From Granulicatella sp041433555 (GTDB lineage Bacteria; Bacillota; Bacilli; Lactobacillales; Aerococcaceae): DNA of 64,000 bases. The position numbers and the translations under genes are program-made. Shown piece by piece: positions 53,061 to 60,785 of the stretch (positions within the stretch are counted from its first letter, which is position 1; every line of letters starts with the position of its first letter). The stretch lies in contig NZ_JAPWBR010000009.1 in the NCBI RefSeq assembly GCF_041433555.1, forward strand, positions 7,109-71,108. The letters are read 5' to 3'. The notes beneath the pieces were generated by a model. That model saw only the letters and a list, made by a program, of their open reading frames with translations, had not been told where the DNA came from and did not search any database.

Positions 53061-53144
53061 TTAATATAGGCGAAGCTCCGGGTGATCATCACACTCTTCC
53101 CTTCGCTCATTGATTTGTTTCGTTTGACTCTCCGGTCCTGGCAT
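53061..53144 (-). CDS. Upstream ORF / candidate Mg-responsive leader peptide of mgtA
   Basis: This 27-codon frame lies between the M-box terminator and mgtA, in a different frame from mgtA. It starts MPGPESQTKQ after a GAGGGTGA ribosome-binding site, continues through REECDDHPEL and ends 16 bases before the mgtA start, where the mgtA ribosome-binding site begins. Proline and acidic residues early in a nascent chain are known to destabilise ribosomes at low Mg2+, as in the enterobacterial leader MgtL. The peptide matches no family I know. It may be a regulatory leader or simply a chance frame. Confidence 0.45.
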   Translation of the reverse strand: MPGPESQTKQINERREECDDHPELRLY

Positions 53145-53154
53145 ATGATCACCC
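53080..53154 (-). promoter_or_regulatory. 10-bp inverted repeat enclosing the mgtA upstream ORF
   Basis: GGGTGATCAT at 53145-53154 (coding strand) contains the upstream ORF ribosome-binding site. It is perfectly complementary to ATGATCACCC at 53080-53089, inside the same ORF. Pairing would sequester the ribosome-binding site and would be opened by ribosomes in the second half of the ORF. Confidence 0.6.
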
Positions 53155-53179
53155 TCTTTCTAAAAGTTTTTGGCAAATG

Positions 53180-53219
53180 AAAAAGCACCTTGTCATAGCT
53201 TAAACGCGACAAGATGCTT
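53180..53219 (-). terminator. M-box expression-platform terminator
   Basis: AGCATCTTGTC pairs with GACAAGGTGCT and is followed by T5 on the minus strand, between the aptamer and mgtA. Confidence 0.87.
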
Positions 53220-53234
53220 ACCTAATAAACAATT

Positions 53235-53385
53235 CTCATTTTTTCGTTCAAGCTTTAACATCATGGAGCGATGAAATGACATTAGTCTCTGCCTTCACGA
53301 CAGAGGCTGCTAACCAACGCATAGTGTCTCCACTATTTTGCGGTAGTCATCCGTATCTCCATGGTAGTCTCACCTACCGATTTAC
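53235..53385 (-). promoter_or_regulatory. M-box (ykoK) Mg2+ riboswitch
   Basis: The minus-strand leader reads TAGGTGAG, then CTACCATGGAGATACGGATG, then a hairpin with GAGACACTATGCGTTGG, GTTAGCAG, a variable hairpin (CTCTG/CAGAG) and finally GTTAAAGCTTGAACG. This order matches the M-box consensus (TAGGTGAGGCTCC, GGAGATACGCTGCTGCC, GACGCCAATGGGTCAACAG, GTGCTAAAACTC). With the terminator at 53180-53219 it should turn mgtA off at high Mg2+. Confidence 0.83.
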
Positions 53386-53391
53386 ATCCTC

Positions 53392-53420
53392 ACCATACTC
53401 CTATATTCTCCCTTTGTCAA
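53392..53420 (-). promoter_or_regulatory. mgtA promoter
   Basis: Consensus TTGACA (53415-53420), 17-bp spacer, TATGGT (53392-53397). The start would lie just ahead of the M-box. Confidence 0.7.
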
Positions 53421-53491
53421 AGAAATGACCTTTGTATCTATATTAAAATATGAATTAGTAGTATAATAAACGTGTAAAAGGAGGAATCCCT

Positions 53492-54130
53492 ATGAAAAAA
53501 TCAATTTCTTTGATTTTAGTCGCATTGGTTTTAGCTGGCTGTTCATTTTTCCAAAAGAAAGAAGACACAACCACTCAAGCTCAAACAACGACTACTCAAA
53601 GCACAACAACAACGAAACAAACAACGACAAGTACTACTGAAGCTCCAACGACTATCGTTGCTACAACTGCTGAGACGCAACATGCAACGGCTCCCGTTCC
53701 AAAGACTGTGTCTACTGAAAAAGTAGCCGTTCCTGCCAAAGCCCCTGCTCCTTCATCAATGGATATTCAAGCGATGAAACAAGGCGACTTCCGTAGCGTA
53801 GCCGGAACATGGAGAAACTCTGCTGGATGGGAATTCCACATTGATAAAGATGGAAATATTACTTCTGGTGGAAAAACGTTTAAAGTCGGTATTACCGAAC
53901 AACAATTCCAAGAAGGACTTCTCAACTGGATTATGGTTCCAGAAGGCAATGAAAATGCATTTGTAGGAGGCGCCGTATTCTCATTCATCCCTAAAAATGT
54001 AGAGCTCACTTATGGTGTGATGTCTGGTGACAAAGACCAATCGGATATTTCTAAAGACCGTATTTATGGTACGCAAACCGTAACAGACGGCAAAACTATC
54101 AAAACATTGATGTACTATAAAGTCGATTAA
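53492..54130 (+). CDS. Thr-rich surface lipoprotein with DUF6287-like domain
   Basis: This 212-residue protein has a lipobox (LVLAGC, Cys17), then a linker of about 60 residues made mostly of Thr, Gln, Ala and Ser, then a globular domain from about residue 88 (MKQGDFRSVAGTWRNSAG, FHIDKDGNITSGGK). That domain resembles DUF6287, found in surface proteins of Lactobacillales with no known function. The start follows a strong AAAAGGAGG; TATAAT lies at 53462-53467 without a good -35. The gene is monocistronic, divergent from mgtA. The linker is probably wall-spanning. Confidence 0.85.
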   Translation: MKKSISLILVALVLAGCSFFQKKEDTTTQAQTTTTQSTTTTKQTTTSTTEAPTTIVATTAETQHATAPVPKTVSTEKVAVPAKAPAPSSMDIQAMKQGDFRSVAGTWRNSAGWEFHIDKDGNITSGGKTFKVGITEQQFQEGLLNWIMVPEGNENAFVGGAVFSFIPKNVELTYGVMSGDKDQSDISKDRIYGTQTVTDGKTIKTLMYYKVD

Positions 54131-54135
54131 CAGAT

Positions 54136-54170
54136 AAAGCACTGTATTCAATTACAGTGCTTTCTTTTGT
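54136..54170 (+). terminator. Lipoprotein gene terminator
   Basis: AAAGCACTGTA/TACAGTGCTTT perfect stem followed by a T-rich tail. Confidence 0.86.
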
Positions 54171-54173
54171 ACA

Positions 54174-54210
54174 TAAAAATAACGGATACCTCCTATTGGA
54201 AGTATCCGTT
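54174..54210 (-). terminator. GH31 gene terminator
   Basis: AACGGATACTTCC and GGAGGTATCCGTT arms with a minus-strand T-rich tail, adjoining the GH31 stop codon; T6 on the plus side makes it usable both ways. Confidence 0.83.
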
Positions 54211-54215
54211 TTTTG

Positions 54216-56429
54216 TTACGGTTCACTAATAAATAAAATTTCTAGTAATCGTCCTCTTAATTCCTCATCTTCATGATGTAAGATATTCATGATTTCATTC
54301 GCATTTTTAGCATTCACTAATCGACGATATAAGAAATCTTTCGTTAGATATGGAAGGTTCGCATTCTTAAGTACTTGGAAGAATGCTTCGTTTCGATTAA
54401 CTGTTTGTTTTTCGCCAACAGTAAATTCAACAGTCGCGTTTTTATTTTCCAATTCAACGACAGCTGCTTGGCTTCCTTGAACATGAACGCGGTGGATTCT
54501 GTTTTCTGGAAGGATACCTGTTTCTCCTTCAACAGATAATTGAATCGCTCCTAATTTCCAATCAACAGATAATGTTGTGACACAACGAGCGCCATCTAAG
54601 TCTTCCACCATTTCGAATGAATGATGGGTACCTGGGAATACATACCAGTCAATCACTTCAGGTAAATCCACACCCATTTTCACACCAGAACCATCGAGCG
54701 GAACAATTGCTCCTTCTTTAGCAAATACAGGAATCGATTCGATATCACGGTAAATATCAAGCACCACATCTCCTGCATACTCTCTTCCAGTGAAGAAATC
54801 ATACCATTTTCCTTCAGGGAACCACACTTGAACTTTTGCAGATTGGTAATTCTTATTCATTGGTTCTGTAATTGGAGCGACCATCAACTCGCTACCGAAG
54901 AAGTATTGATTTGACACATGGTAGCTTTCTTCGTTTTCTGGATAGAAGTAGTACATCGGACTCACAAGAGGTGCTCCCTCTTCATGCGTTGCCACATTCA
55001 TCGTGTAAAGATATGGAAGCAATTGATGTCTTAGACGTAAATAGTGCTTCATAATTTCTGCAGTATGTTTCGTAAAGAACCATGGCTCCTTACTATTAAA
55101 CGGACTTTGCGTACTATGAAGTCGTGTAATTGGACTAAAGATGCCATATTGTAACCAGCGAATTTGCAATTCTTCATCATAATAACCACGCATATGTCCA
55201 CCAATATCATGACTCCACCAGCTATATCCAATGTTAGAAGCCGTTGAAGTGAAATATGGTTGAAATTGAAGAGATTCCCAAGTCACAATCGTGTCCCCAG
55301 AAAATCCAACTGGATAACGATGGCTACCAGGTCCTGCATAACGAGACAAGATTAATCCGCCATCTGCTCTCTTACAATTATCAACAAAATGATAATGGTT
55401 TAATAACCACAATGGATCTTGTACCCCTTGCGTTCCTTGTTGCCAGTCAATCCACCAGAAATCAACTCCTTGTTCTTCTAATGGATAATGAACATCTTTA
55501 AAGTAAGATTCTCTAAAGCGAGGGTCTGCAATATCAAAAATCGCAGGTTCTTCACTGGCTGCATCTAATCCTAAACGTTTGGCAACAGCTGGATACGCAT
55601 CTTCATAAGCTCGAATACCATCTGCTGGATGGACATTTAGAGAAAGTTTTAATTTCTTATCATGTAATTTCTTTAATAATTTTTCTGGTTCTGGAATGAG
55701 TTCACGGTTCCAAGAGTAGCCTGTCCAACCACTTCCGAAGCGTTCTGGAATTTTGGTGATATGCCAATCCATATCTAACACGCCAACCGCAAGCGGTACT
55801 TGCTCATCTTCGAAGCGTTCAACGAGACCTAAATACTCATCAGCCGTATACGCCCAATAACGGCTCCACCAGTTCCCTAAGGCATAGCGTGGTAATAATG
55901 GAGTTGCGCCAGTTAGGCGATAGAAGTCTCTAATGGCTCCTCTATAATCATGTCCATAAGCGAAGAAGTATAGGTCCACTTCGCTTTCTTTTTTGATAAA
56001 GCCTTCTTTTTCATCACTAATAAATCCATTGGAGTCATCTAAAACAGCATAACCACTCTTACTAATAATACCGTCTTCGAGTTCTGTTTCCCCGTCTACT
56101 TCGTCGAGTGTACGAGTCGTTCCTTTTAAAGTTTCGATTGGTTCACCAAAATACCAACGACTACCGTAAAGAGCAAATTGCCCTTTTAATTCAATAAATA
56201 GATTTTGATTATTGAATTCACCTTTGTTATAGCGTAAACGGAAAAACTTTGTATTAATATCTAATAGTTCTGGCGTTTCTGTGGCTTCAACTTCCACTTC
56301 ACCAAAGTCTCTGTTTTGGATTAATTGCGTATGTCTATCTTCGAATTGTCCATTTTTTGAATATTCTAAACGAATGAGTTTATCCGTTAGAACGCTGATA
56401 CGATAAAAATCTCCTTTAAAAATTTTCAT
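54216..56429 (-). CDS. Glycoside hydrolase family 31 alpha-glycosidase
   Basis: This 737-residue GH31 enzyme has the N-terminal beta sandwich, then the TIM barrel with VGVLDMDWHITK, the nucleophile Asp328 in WWIDWQQG, and the acid/base Asp379 in GFSGDT followed by SWWSHDIGGH. The nucleophile motif differs from the WxDMNE form of typical alpha-glucosidases, so specificity may be for another sugar; alpha-N-acetylgalactosaminidase is one known GH31 activity. There is no signal peptide, so it acts on imported oligosaccharides. The start at 56429 follows GGAGGT, overlapping yesL by 14 bases. Confidence 0.92.
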   Translation of the reverse strand: MKIFKGDFYRISVLTDKLIRLEYSKNGQFEDRHTQLIQNRDFGEVEVEATETPELLDINTKFFRLRYNKGEFNNQNLFIELKGQFALYGSRWYFGEPIETLKGTTRTLDEVDGETELEDGIISKSGYAVLDDSNGFISDEKEGFIKKESEVDLYFFAYGHDYRGAIRDFYRLTGATPLLPRYALGNWWSRYWAYTADEYLGLVERFEDEQVPLAVGVLDMDWHITKIPERFGSGWTGYSWNRELIPEPEKLLKKLHDKKLKLSLNVHPADGIRAYEDAYPAVAKRLGLDAASEEPAIFDIADPRFRESYFKDVHYPLEEQGVDFWWIDWQQGTQGVQDPLWLLNHYHFVDNCKRADGGLILSRYAGPGSHRYPVGFSGDTIVTWESLQFQPYFTSTASNIGYSWWSHDIGGHMRGYYDEELQIRWLQYGIFSPITRLHSTQSPFNSKEPWFFTKHTAEIMKHYLRLRHQLLPYLYTMNVATHEEGAPLVSPMYYFYPENEESYHVSNQYFFGSELMVAPITEPMNKNYQSAKVQVWFPEGKWYDFFTGREYAGDVVLDIYRDIESIPVFAKEGAIVPLDGSGVKMGVDLPEVIDWYVFPGTHHSFEMVEDLDGARCVTTLSVDWKLGAIQLSVEGETGILPENRIHRVHVQGSQAAVVELENKNATVEFTVGEKQTVNRNEAFFQVLKNANLPYLTKDFLYRRLVNAKNANEIMNILHHEDEELRGRLLEILFISEP

Positions 56430-57078
56430 CTCGCGTACCTCCATTGCTTAATTTATATGCCTTCTCAAACATTTTACTCGTTACTTTTACATTTAACAAT
56501 GCCCAGATTGCAAATCCACCAAAAGTAAATACATAAATCGACGTCAATAATCGCTCAGGCGTATTCACACTCATATACACCACTGCGCAGTTAAATAGAA
56601 TCAATAAAATTGCACGTAACGGATCTAAAATACAAACGAAAAAGCTATTGATGACACTGGCTTTTAAACTATTTTCAAATAACCCAACATACGGTAAAAG
56701 GATAACAATTCCCAGTATCGCAAGCATTCCAAATGGCGCAAGAAGTAATAATCCATATCCATTCAAGAAGTTTGTATTCGAAAAAATACTATAGTTCAAA
56801 AATAATAGAACCGAAAGTACTACAAGAGCTGCCCAAATGACAGTGGCTTGTTTAAAGTTAGATTTAAAAATACGAAAATAATGATAGACAACATCGCCAT
56901 CATCGCCCTTTAAAATCCGATGCAACATCGTATTGAGAGATGTCACAGAAGCCCCCATCGTCACAATAGGAATGCTCGTAATGATAAATAATGTATTTAA
57001 TAGAATCAAATTGGTGATGAGCGTTAGTCCTCTAACGAGTGGCCCATCAATTCGAAATAGTTTTTGCAATGATATCAC
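56416..57078 (-). CDS. YesL-like (DUF624) membrane protein
   Basis: This 220-residue protein has about five helices and the DUF624 opening FRIDGPLVRGLTLITNLILLN. Such proteins accompany Lpl/Yte-type polysaccharide ABC importers and YesMN regulators; their function is unknown, with a role in transporter assembly sometimes suggested. It is translationally coupled to the GH31 gene and separated from the binding-protein gene by a hairpin terminator. Confidence 0.88.
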   Translation of the reverse strand: MISLQKLFRIDGPLVRGLTLITNLILLNTLFIITSIPIVTMGASVTSLNTMLHRILKGDDGDVVYHYFRIFKSNFKQATVIWAALVVLSVLLFLNYSIFSNTNFLNGYGLLLLAPFGMLAILGIVILLPYVGLFENSLKASVINSFFVCILDPLRAILLILFNCAVVYMSVNTPERLLTSIYVFTFGGFAIWALLNVKVTSKMFEKAYKLSNGGTRDENF

Positions 57079-57090
57079 CGTTCCTATATG

Positions 57091-57133
57091 AGAAAAAGGA
57101 AGCGAGAAAGATTTTTCTTCATCTCGCTCCCTC
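57091..57133 (-). terminator. Internal terminator between the binding protein and yesL
   Basis: AGGGAGCGAGA and TCTCGCTTCCT form an 11-bp stem with a T5 minus-strand tail. It probably lowers expression of yesL and GH31 relative to the binding protein. Confidence 0.75.
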
Positions 57134-57182
57134 TACTCATTGTATTTTAAACGTTTCAGTTAGGGTATTTGTTAAAATGTGA

Positions 57183-58745
57183 TTATTTAACTTCTTTTTG
57201 ATAACGGTCATATGCGTCTTGTTGAATCTTGATGAATTCATCCAATCCCATATTTTTAAGGTTTGCTAAGTAAGAATCCCATTCTTCTTCAATTCCGCCA
57301 TCAACTACCCATTTAGAAGCTTGTTGTTTTACATAAGAATCAATACTTACGTAAATTGAAGCTAATTTGCTTAGTTCTTCTTGAGAATAGATTACATTAG
57401 GGTAAGCTGGTAAAGCAAATTGTTTTAATTCTTGGTCCATCTTCAATTTCAAACCGTCACCTTGAGTTTGGTCGATTTCTACGCGGCTGTTGATGTTGTC
57501 GCTCACGTATTTAGGTCCGAAGTCACGTAGAGAGTGAATCCAAGCATATTCATCGGCAGATTTACCGTCTTTTGGAGGTAATACTTTATATTTGTCGCCA
57601 TCTTTTTCTGTAGCAATTCCAAATGAACCATAGAAGTTTTGGATACTTGCATCGTCAGTATAGAATTTGTCGAACCATTGTAATAATTTAGCAGGGTTCT
57701 TCGCTTTTGTAGTGATTAATAATTCATTACGTCCATAGTTGTAGTGGTCTGGGTCAGAAGCAACATAGCCTTTTCCGTCAGGACCTTTTAATGCTGGTAA
57801 AGGAACATATTCGCTAGCATGTAATCCAAATGTAGCGTCGGCAGTCCAACCACTTGAAACACCCACTCTAGCTACTGATTTATCCATACGTTTTGCGGCA
57901 CTCATTGATGAATCTTCAGTGTAAAGTTCAGGGTCAATTAAGCCTTTCTTGTATGCGTCATGCATTGCTGCAATCCCTTGTTTGTAGCTTTCTTCTGTAC
58001 GAAGATATACTGGTTTGCCATCTTTTACAGACATTTCATAAGTATTATCTGCACCTAAACGGTTGTTAAATGGAAGGATGTAAGAGAATGTTGGGTCAAA
58101 GTTACCAGAGCCAAATGGAATTTCGTCCGTTGGATCTCCATTTCCGTTTGCATCTTTATCTTTGAATGCTTGAAGTACTTTAACGAATTCCTCATAAGTT
58201 TCAGGTACTTTTAATCCTAGATTATCGAGCCATTTTTTATTGATGAATAATTGGTTCCCTACTGTTGGACGCATTGGTAATTTCTTAGGAAGACTGTAAA
58301 TGTGTCCGTCAGGAGATGTAATCATCGCTTTTAGTTTTGGTTCTTGTTCCAGTGCCTTAGTAAGGTTTGGCATGTTTTCTTTAATTAAATCTTCTAGAGG
58401 AATAAATAAAGATTGGTTTTGCGCAATTTCAGCATCGTTAAATGCGTTTGATCCTAAGAAGGCATCTGGTAGGTCTCCGCTGGCAACTAATACAGATTTT
58501 TTATCTGTCCAGTCTGCAGCAACAAGAGTATCCCAGCTAATTTCAATGCCTGCTTCTTTAGCAGAATCATCGATAAATCCTTTATGGTATTCTTCGCCCC
58601 AGTCCGACCATCGAACGGTTGTGATTTTGAAGTTCGTTTGATCTGACTTTTCGTCATTTGACTTCGTTGTTGAGTTTGAGCAAGCGGCTAGTCCAGTTAG
58701 TGTAGCGGCTGCTAAAAACAAATATTTCATTTTGTTGATTTTCAT
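57183..58745 (-). CDS. Extracellular solute-binding lipoprotein (LplA-like, CUT1)
   Basis: This 520-residue family 1 binding protein has a lipobox (LTGLAAC, Cys22) and a large ligand domain with VRWSDWGEEYHKG, KKSVLVASGDLPD and GVSSGWTADATFG. The size is typical of LplA/YtcQ proteins for oligosaccharides. It starts after GGAGAGA, 10 bases after the permease gene. It should deliver a glycan fragment to the two permeases; the ATPase is probably a shared MsmK-type protein encoded elsewhere, since none is here. Confidence 0.93.
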   Translation of the reverse strand: MKINKMKYLFLAAATLTGLAACSNSTTKSNDEKSDQTNFKITTVRWSDWGEEYHKGFIDDSAKEAGIEISWDTLVAADWTDKKSVLVASGDLPDAFLGSNAFNDAEIAQNQSLFIPLEDLIKENMPNLTKALEQEPKLKAMITSPDGHIYSLPKKLPMRPTVGNQLFINKKWLDNLGLKVPETYEEFVKVLQAFKDKDANGNGDPTDEIPFGSGNFDPTFSYILPFNNRLGADNTYEMSVKDGKPVYLRTEESYKQGIAAMHDAYKKGLIDPELYTEDSSMSAAKRMDKSVARVGVSSGWTADATFGLHASEYVPLPALKGPDGKGYVASDPDHYNYGRNELLITTKAKNPAKLLQWFDKFYTDDASIQNFYGSFGIATEKDGDKYKVLPPKDGKSADEYAWIHSLRDFGPKYVSDNINSRVEIDQTQGDGLKLKMDQELKQFALPAYPNVIYSQEELSKLASIYVSIDSYVKQQASKWVVDGGIEEEWDSYLANLKNMGLDEFIKIQQDAYDRYQKEVK

Positions 58746-58755
58746 AATATCTCTC

Positions 58756-59652
58756 CTATTCTTTTAGTGCGCCAATCATGACACCCTGATTGAAATATTT
58801 TTGGACAAATGGATAAAGCAACATAATCGGAGCTGTTGAAATTACAATCGCTGCATATTTCATCATATCAGCTTTAATCCGAAGGTCTGATGCAAGTTCC
58901 CCTGTTGCCTGAGATTGCATCATTTGGTTACTAATTAATAACCGTCTTAAGATCAATTGCAATGGTTGCAAGTTTTCTTTTGTTAAGTAAATTAAGGCGT
59001 TGAACCAAGAGTTCCAAATACCAACTGCTGTCCATAAACCGATTACGGCGATAATGGCTTTTGATAAAGGAACAACGATTTTGAAGAAATAACGAATTGT
59101 TCCGCATCCATCAATTTGAGCTGCTTCCCACATTCCTTCTGGGATACTGTTATTGAAGAATGTTCTTGCAACGATGATGTTGTAAGAAGATACTGCAAAT
59201 GGAACAACCATTACCCAGAATGTATCGACAAGTCCGACACTCTTCACTGTTAAGTAGATTGGAATCAATCCACCTGATACGAACATCGGAACAATGTAGA
59301 GAACGCTGAGCCACTTTTTACCAAGTAGGTCGCGTCTAGATAATGCGTACCCAGCAGGGATGTTGATGAGTAGTGCGATTAATGTACCAACTACTGTATA
59401 TAAAATCGTGTTGAGATAACTTCTTAAGAACAGTGGTTGTTCAATTAATCGAAGGTATCCATCTAATTTCCATTCGTGTGGAATAAACCAAACTTTACCA
59501 TTGGCTACATCAGAAGGATTACTAAAGGACGCAATCACAACAAACCACAATGGGTAAACGATTAATAATATTAACAAGATTGCAAAACCGTAGATTACTA
59601 CGTCAAAAAACAAATCTGATTTTGATTTTCTTGAAGCTTTAAACCATTTCAT
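58756..59652 (-). CDS. Carbohydrate ABC permease, LplC/YtcP type
   Basis: This 298-residue permease has six helices, the EAA-type loop GMWEAAQIDGCGTIRYFFKI and the family C terminus KYFNQGVMIGALKE. It is the second permease of a CUT1 importer, 18 bases after the LplB-type gene. Confidence 0.94.
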   Translation of the reverse strand: MKWFKASRKSKSDLFFDVVIYGFAILLILLIVYPLWFVVIASFSNPSDVANGKVWFIPHEWKLDGYLRLIEQPLFLRSYLNTILYTVVGTLIALLINIPAGYALSRRDLLGKKWLSVLYIVPMFVSGGLIPIYLTVKSVGLVDTFWVMVVPFAVSSYNIIVARTFFNNSIPEGMWEAAQIDGCGTIRYFFKIVVPLSKAIIAVIGLWTAVGIWNSWFNALIYLTKENLQPLQLILRRLLISNQMMQSQATGELASDLRIKADMMKYAAIVISTAPIMLLYPFVQKYFNQGVMIGALKE

Positions 59653-59670
59653 GCTATGACCACCCTCCTT

Positions 59671-60588
59671 TTAAAATAGTCCTGTTTTGGTATATCGTTT
59701 AGAAAACCAATTGACAGATAATAGAATGATTAAGTTGACTACAGTATTGAATAATCCGATTGCTGTAGAGTAACTGTATTGGAAGTTAAGCATCCCAACT
59801 TTATATACGTAAGTCGAAATCACCTCACTTCCAGCTAGGTTCAATGGATTTTGTAATAGTAATACTTTTTCAAAACCGATACTTAATAAGCTTCCGGCTC
59901 TTAAAATCAATAGAATCATTGCTGTAGGTAAAAGTAATGGTAAGTCGATGTTGAGAATCTTTTGCATACGAGAAGCTCCGTCCATCGTAGCCGCTTCGTA
60001 ATACGTTGGGTCGATGGCTGATAAAGCTGCTAAGTAAATGATGCTGTCCCAACCGATATGTTGCCAAACATCACTCCAAACATAAACGCCTGCAAAACTA
60101 TCTGGTTTTGATAGTAAGTTTGGCATTGTCCATCCAAGTGATTTAAAAATATTGGCAATCAAACCACTATTTGGTGATAAGAATAAAATGATCATCCCAC
60201 ACATAACCATTGTTGAAATAAAGTGTGGTAAATAAGTCGTTACTTGAAAGACTTTTTTGAATTTCCCTGTTCTTAGTTGGTTACATAAGAGCGCTAGTAA
60301 GATTGGTAATGGGAATCCAACGAGAATGCTATAGATTGAAATCTTTAATGTGTTCATCATCGTTGTTCCGAATTGAACTGAATTAAAGAATTGGGTGAAA
60401 TATTTAAACCCTGCCCACGGGCTATTTAAAATTCCATTCGCCGGTGAGTAATCTTTAAAAGCAATCACAAGTCCTAACATTGGGATATATGCAAACATTA
60501 TAAGTAAAATAATTGAAGGAAATAGTAGCACATATAAAGGAATGTTGCTTTTTATTTTTCTTTTTTGTAATTGGGTTAAATCTTTCAT
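59671..60588 (-). CDS. Carbohydrate ABC permease, LplB type
   Basis: This 305-residue permease has six helices and the EAA loop YYEAATMDGASRMQKILNID. The N terminus KRKIKSNIPLYVLLFPSII and the closing NWFSKRYTKTGLF are typical of LplB. It heads the operon lplB-lplC-binding protein-(terminator)-yesL-GH31. The leader upstream holds paired operator-like repeats shared with the divergent yesMN genes. Confidence 0.94.
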   Translation of the reverse strand: MKDLTQLQKRKIKSNIPLYVLLFPSIILLIMFAYIPMLGLVIAFKDYSPANGILNSPWAGFKYFTQFFNSVQFGTTMMNTLKISIYSILVGFPLPILLALLCNQLRTGKFKKVFQVTTYLPHFISTMVMCGMIILFLSPNSGLIANIFKSLGWTMPNLLSKPDSFAGVYVWSDVWQHIGWDSIIYLAALSAIDPTYYEAATMDGASRMQKILNIDLPLLLPTAMILLILRAGSLLSIGFEKVLLLQNPLNLAGSEVISTYVYKVGMLNFQYSYSTAIGLFNTVVNLIILLSVNWFSKRYTKTGLF

Positions 60589-60617
60589 AATTTCCCTCCT
60601 GTTTCAAATTCCTGTCA

Positions 60618-60720
60618 TTATTTTATAAAATAAAACGCTTTCTTTATATCACTTTTTCGATAAGAACTATTCACTATTCAGACAATATTGCCAAATTTAT
60701 ATCACTTTTCCGACATCTTC
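60618..60720 (-). promoter_or_regulatory. Control region of the glycan operon with paired repeats
   Basis: An 18-base repeat, TTTATATCACTTTTYCGA (plus-strand reading), occurs at 60643-60660 and 60696-60713, 53 bases apart, about five helical turns. A TATAAA -10 candidate lies near 60619-60624 without a good -35, as for an activator-dependent promoter. A cre-like AGAAAGCGTTTTAT (60630-60643, minus strand) overlaps. The YesN regulator at 62437 is the natural candidate for the repeats. Confidence 0.55.
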
Positions 60721-60737
60721 TTAATTCATATCGTTTT

Positions 60738-60765
60738 TTGACAACTTTTATGATAGTGTTATACT
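60738..60765 (+). promoter_or_regulatory. yesMN promoter
   Basis: Consensus TTGACA (60738-60743), 16-bp spacer, TATACT (60760-60765), 21 bases upstream of the kinase start. Confidence 0.72.
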
Positions 60766-60785
60766 TGAGAAGCGAGGTAAAAGTT

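Noticed and set aside
53045..53212. N-terminal extension of mgtA to 53212
   Set aside because: It would begin inside the M-box terminator hairpin; GAGGTGA directly precedes 53044. A start at 53089 cannot be fully excluded.
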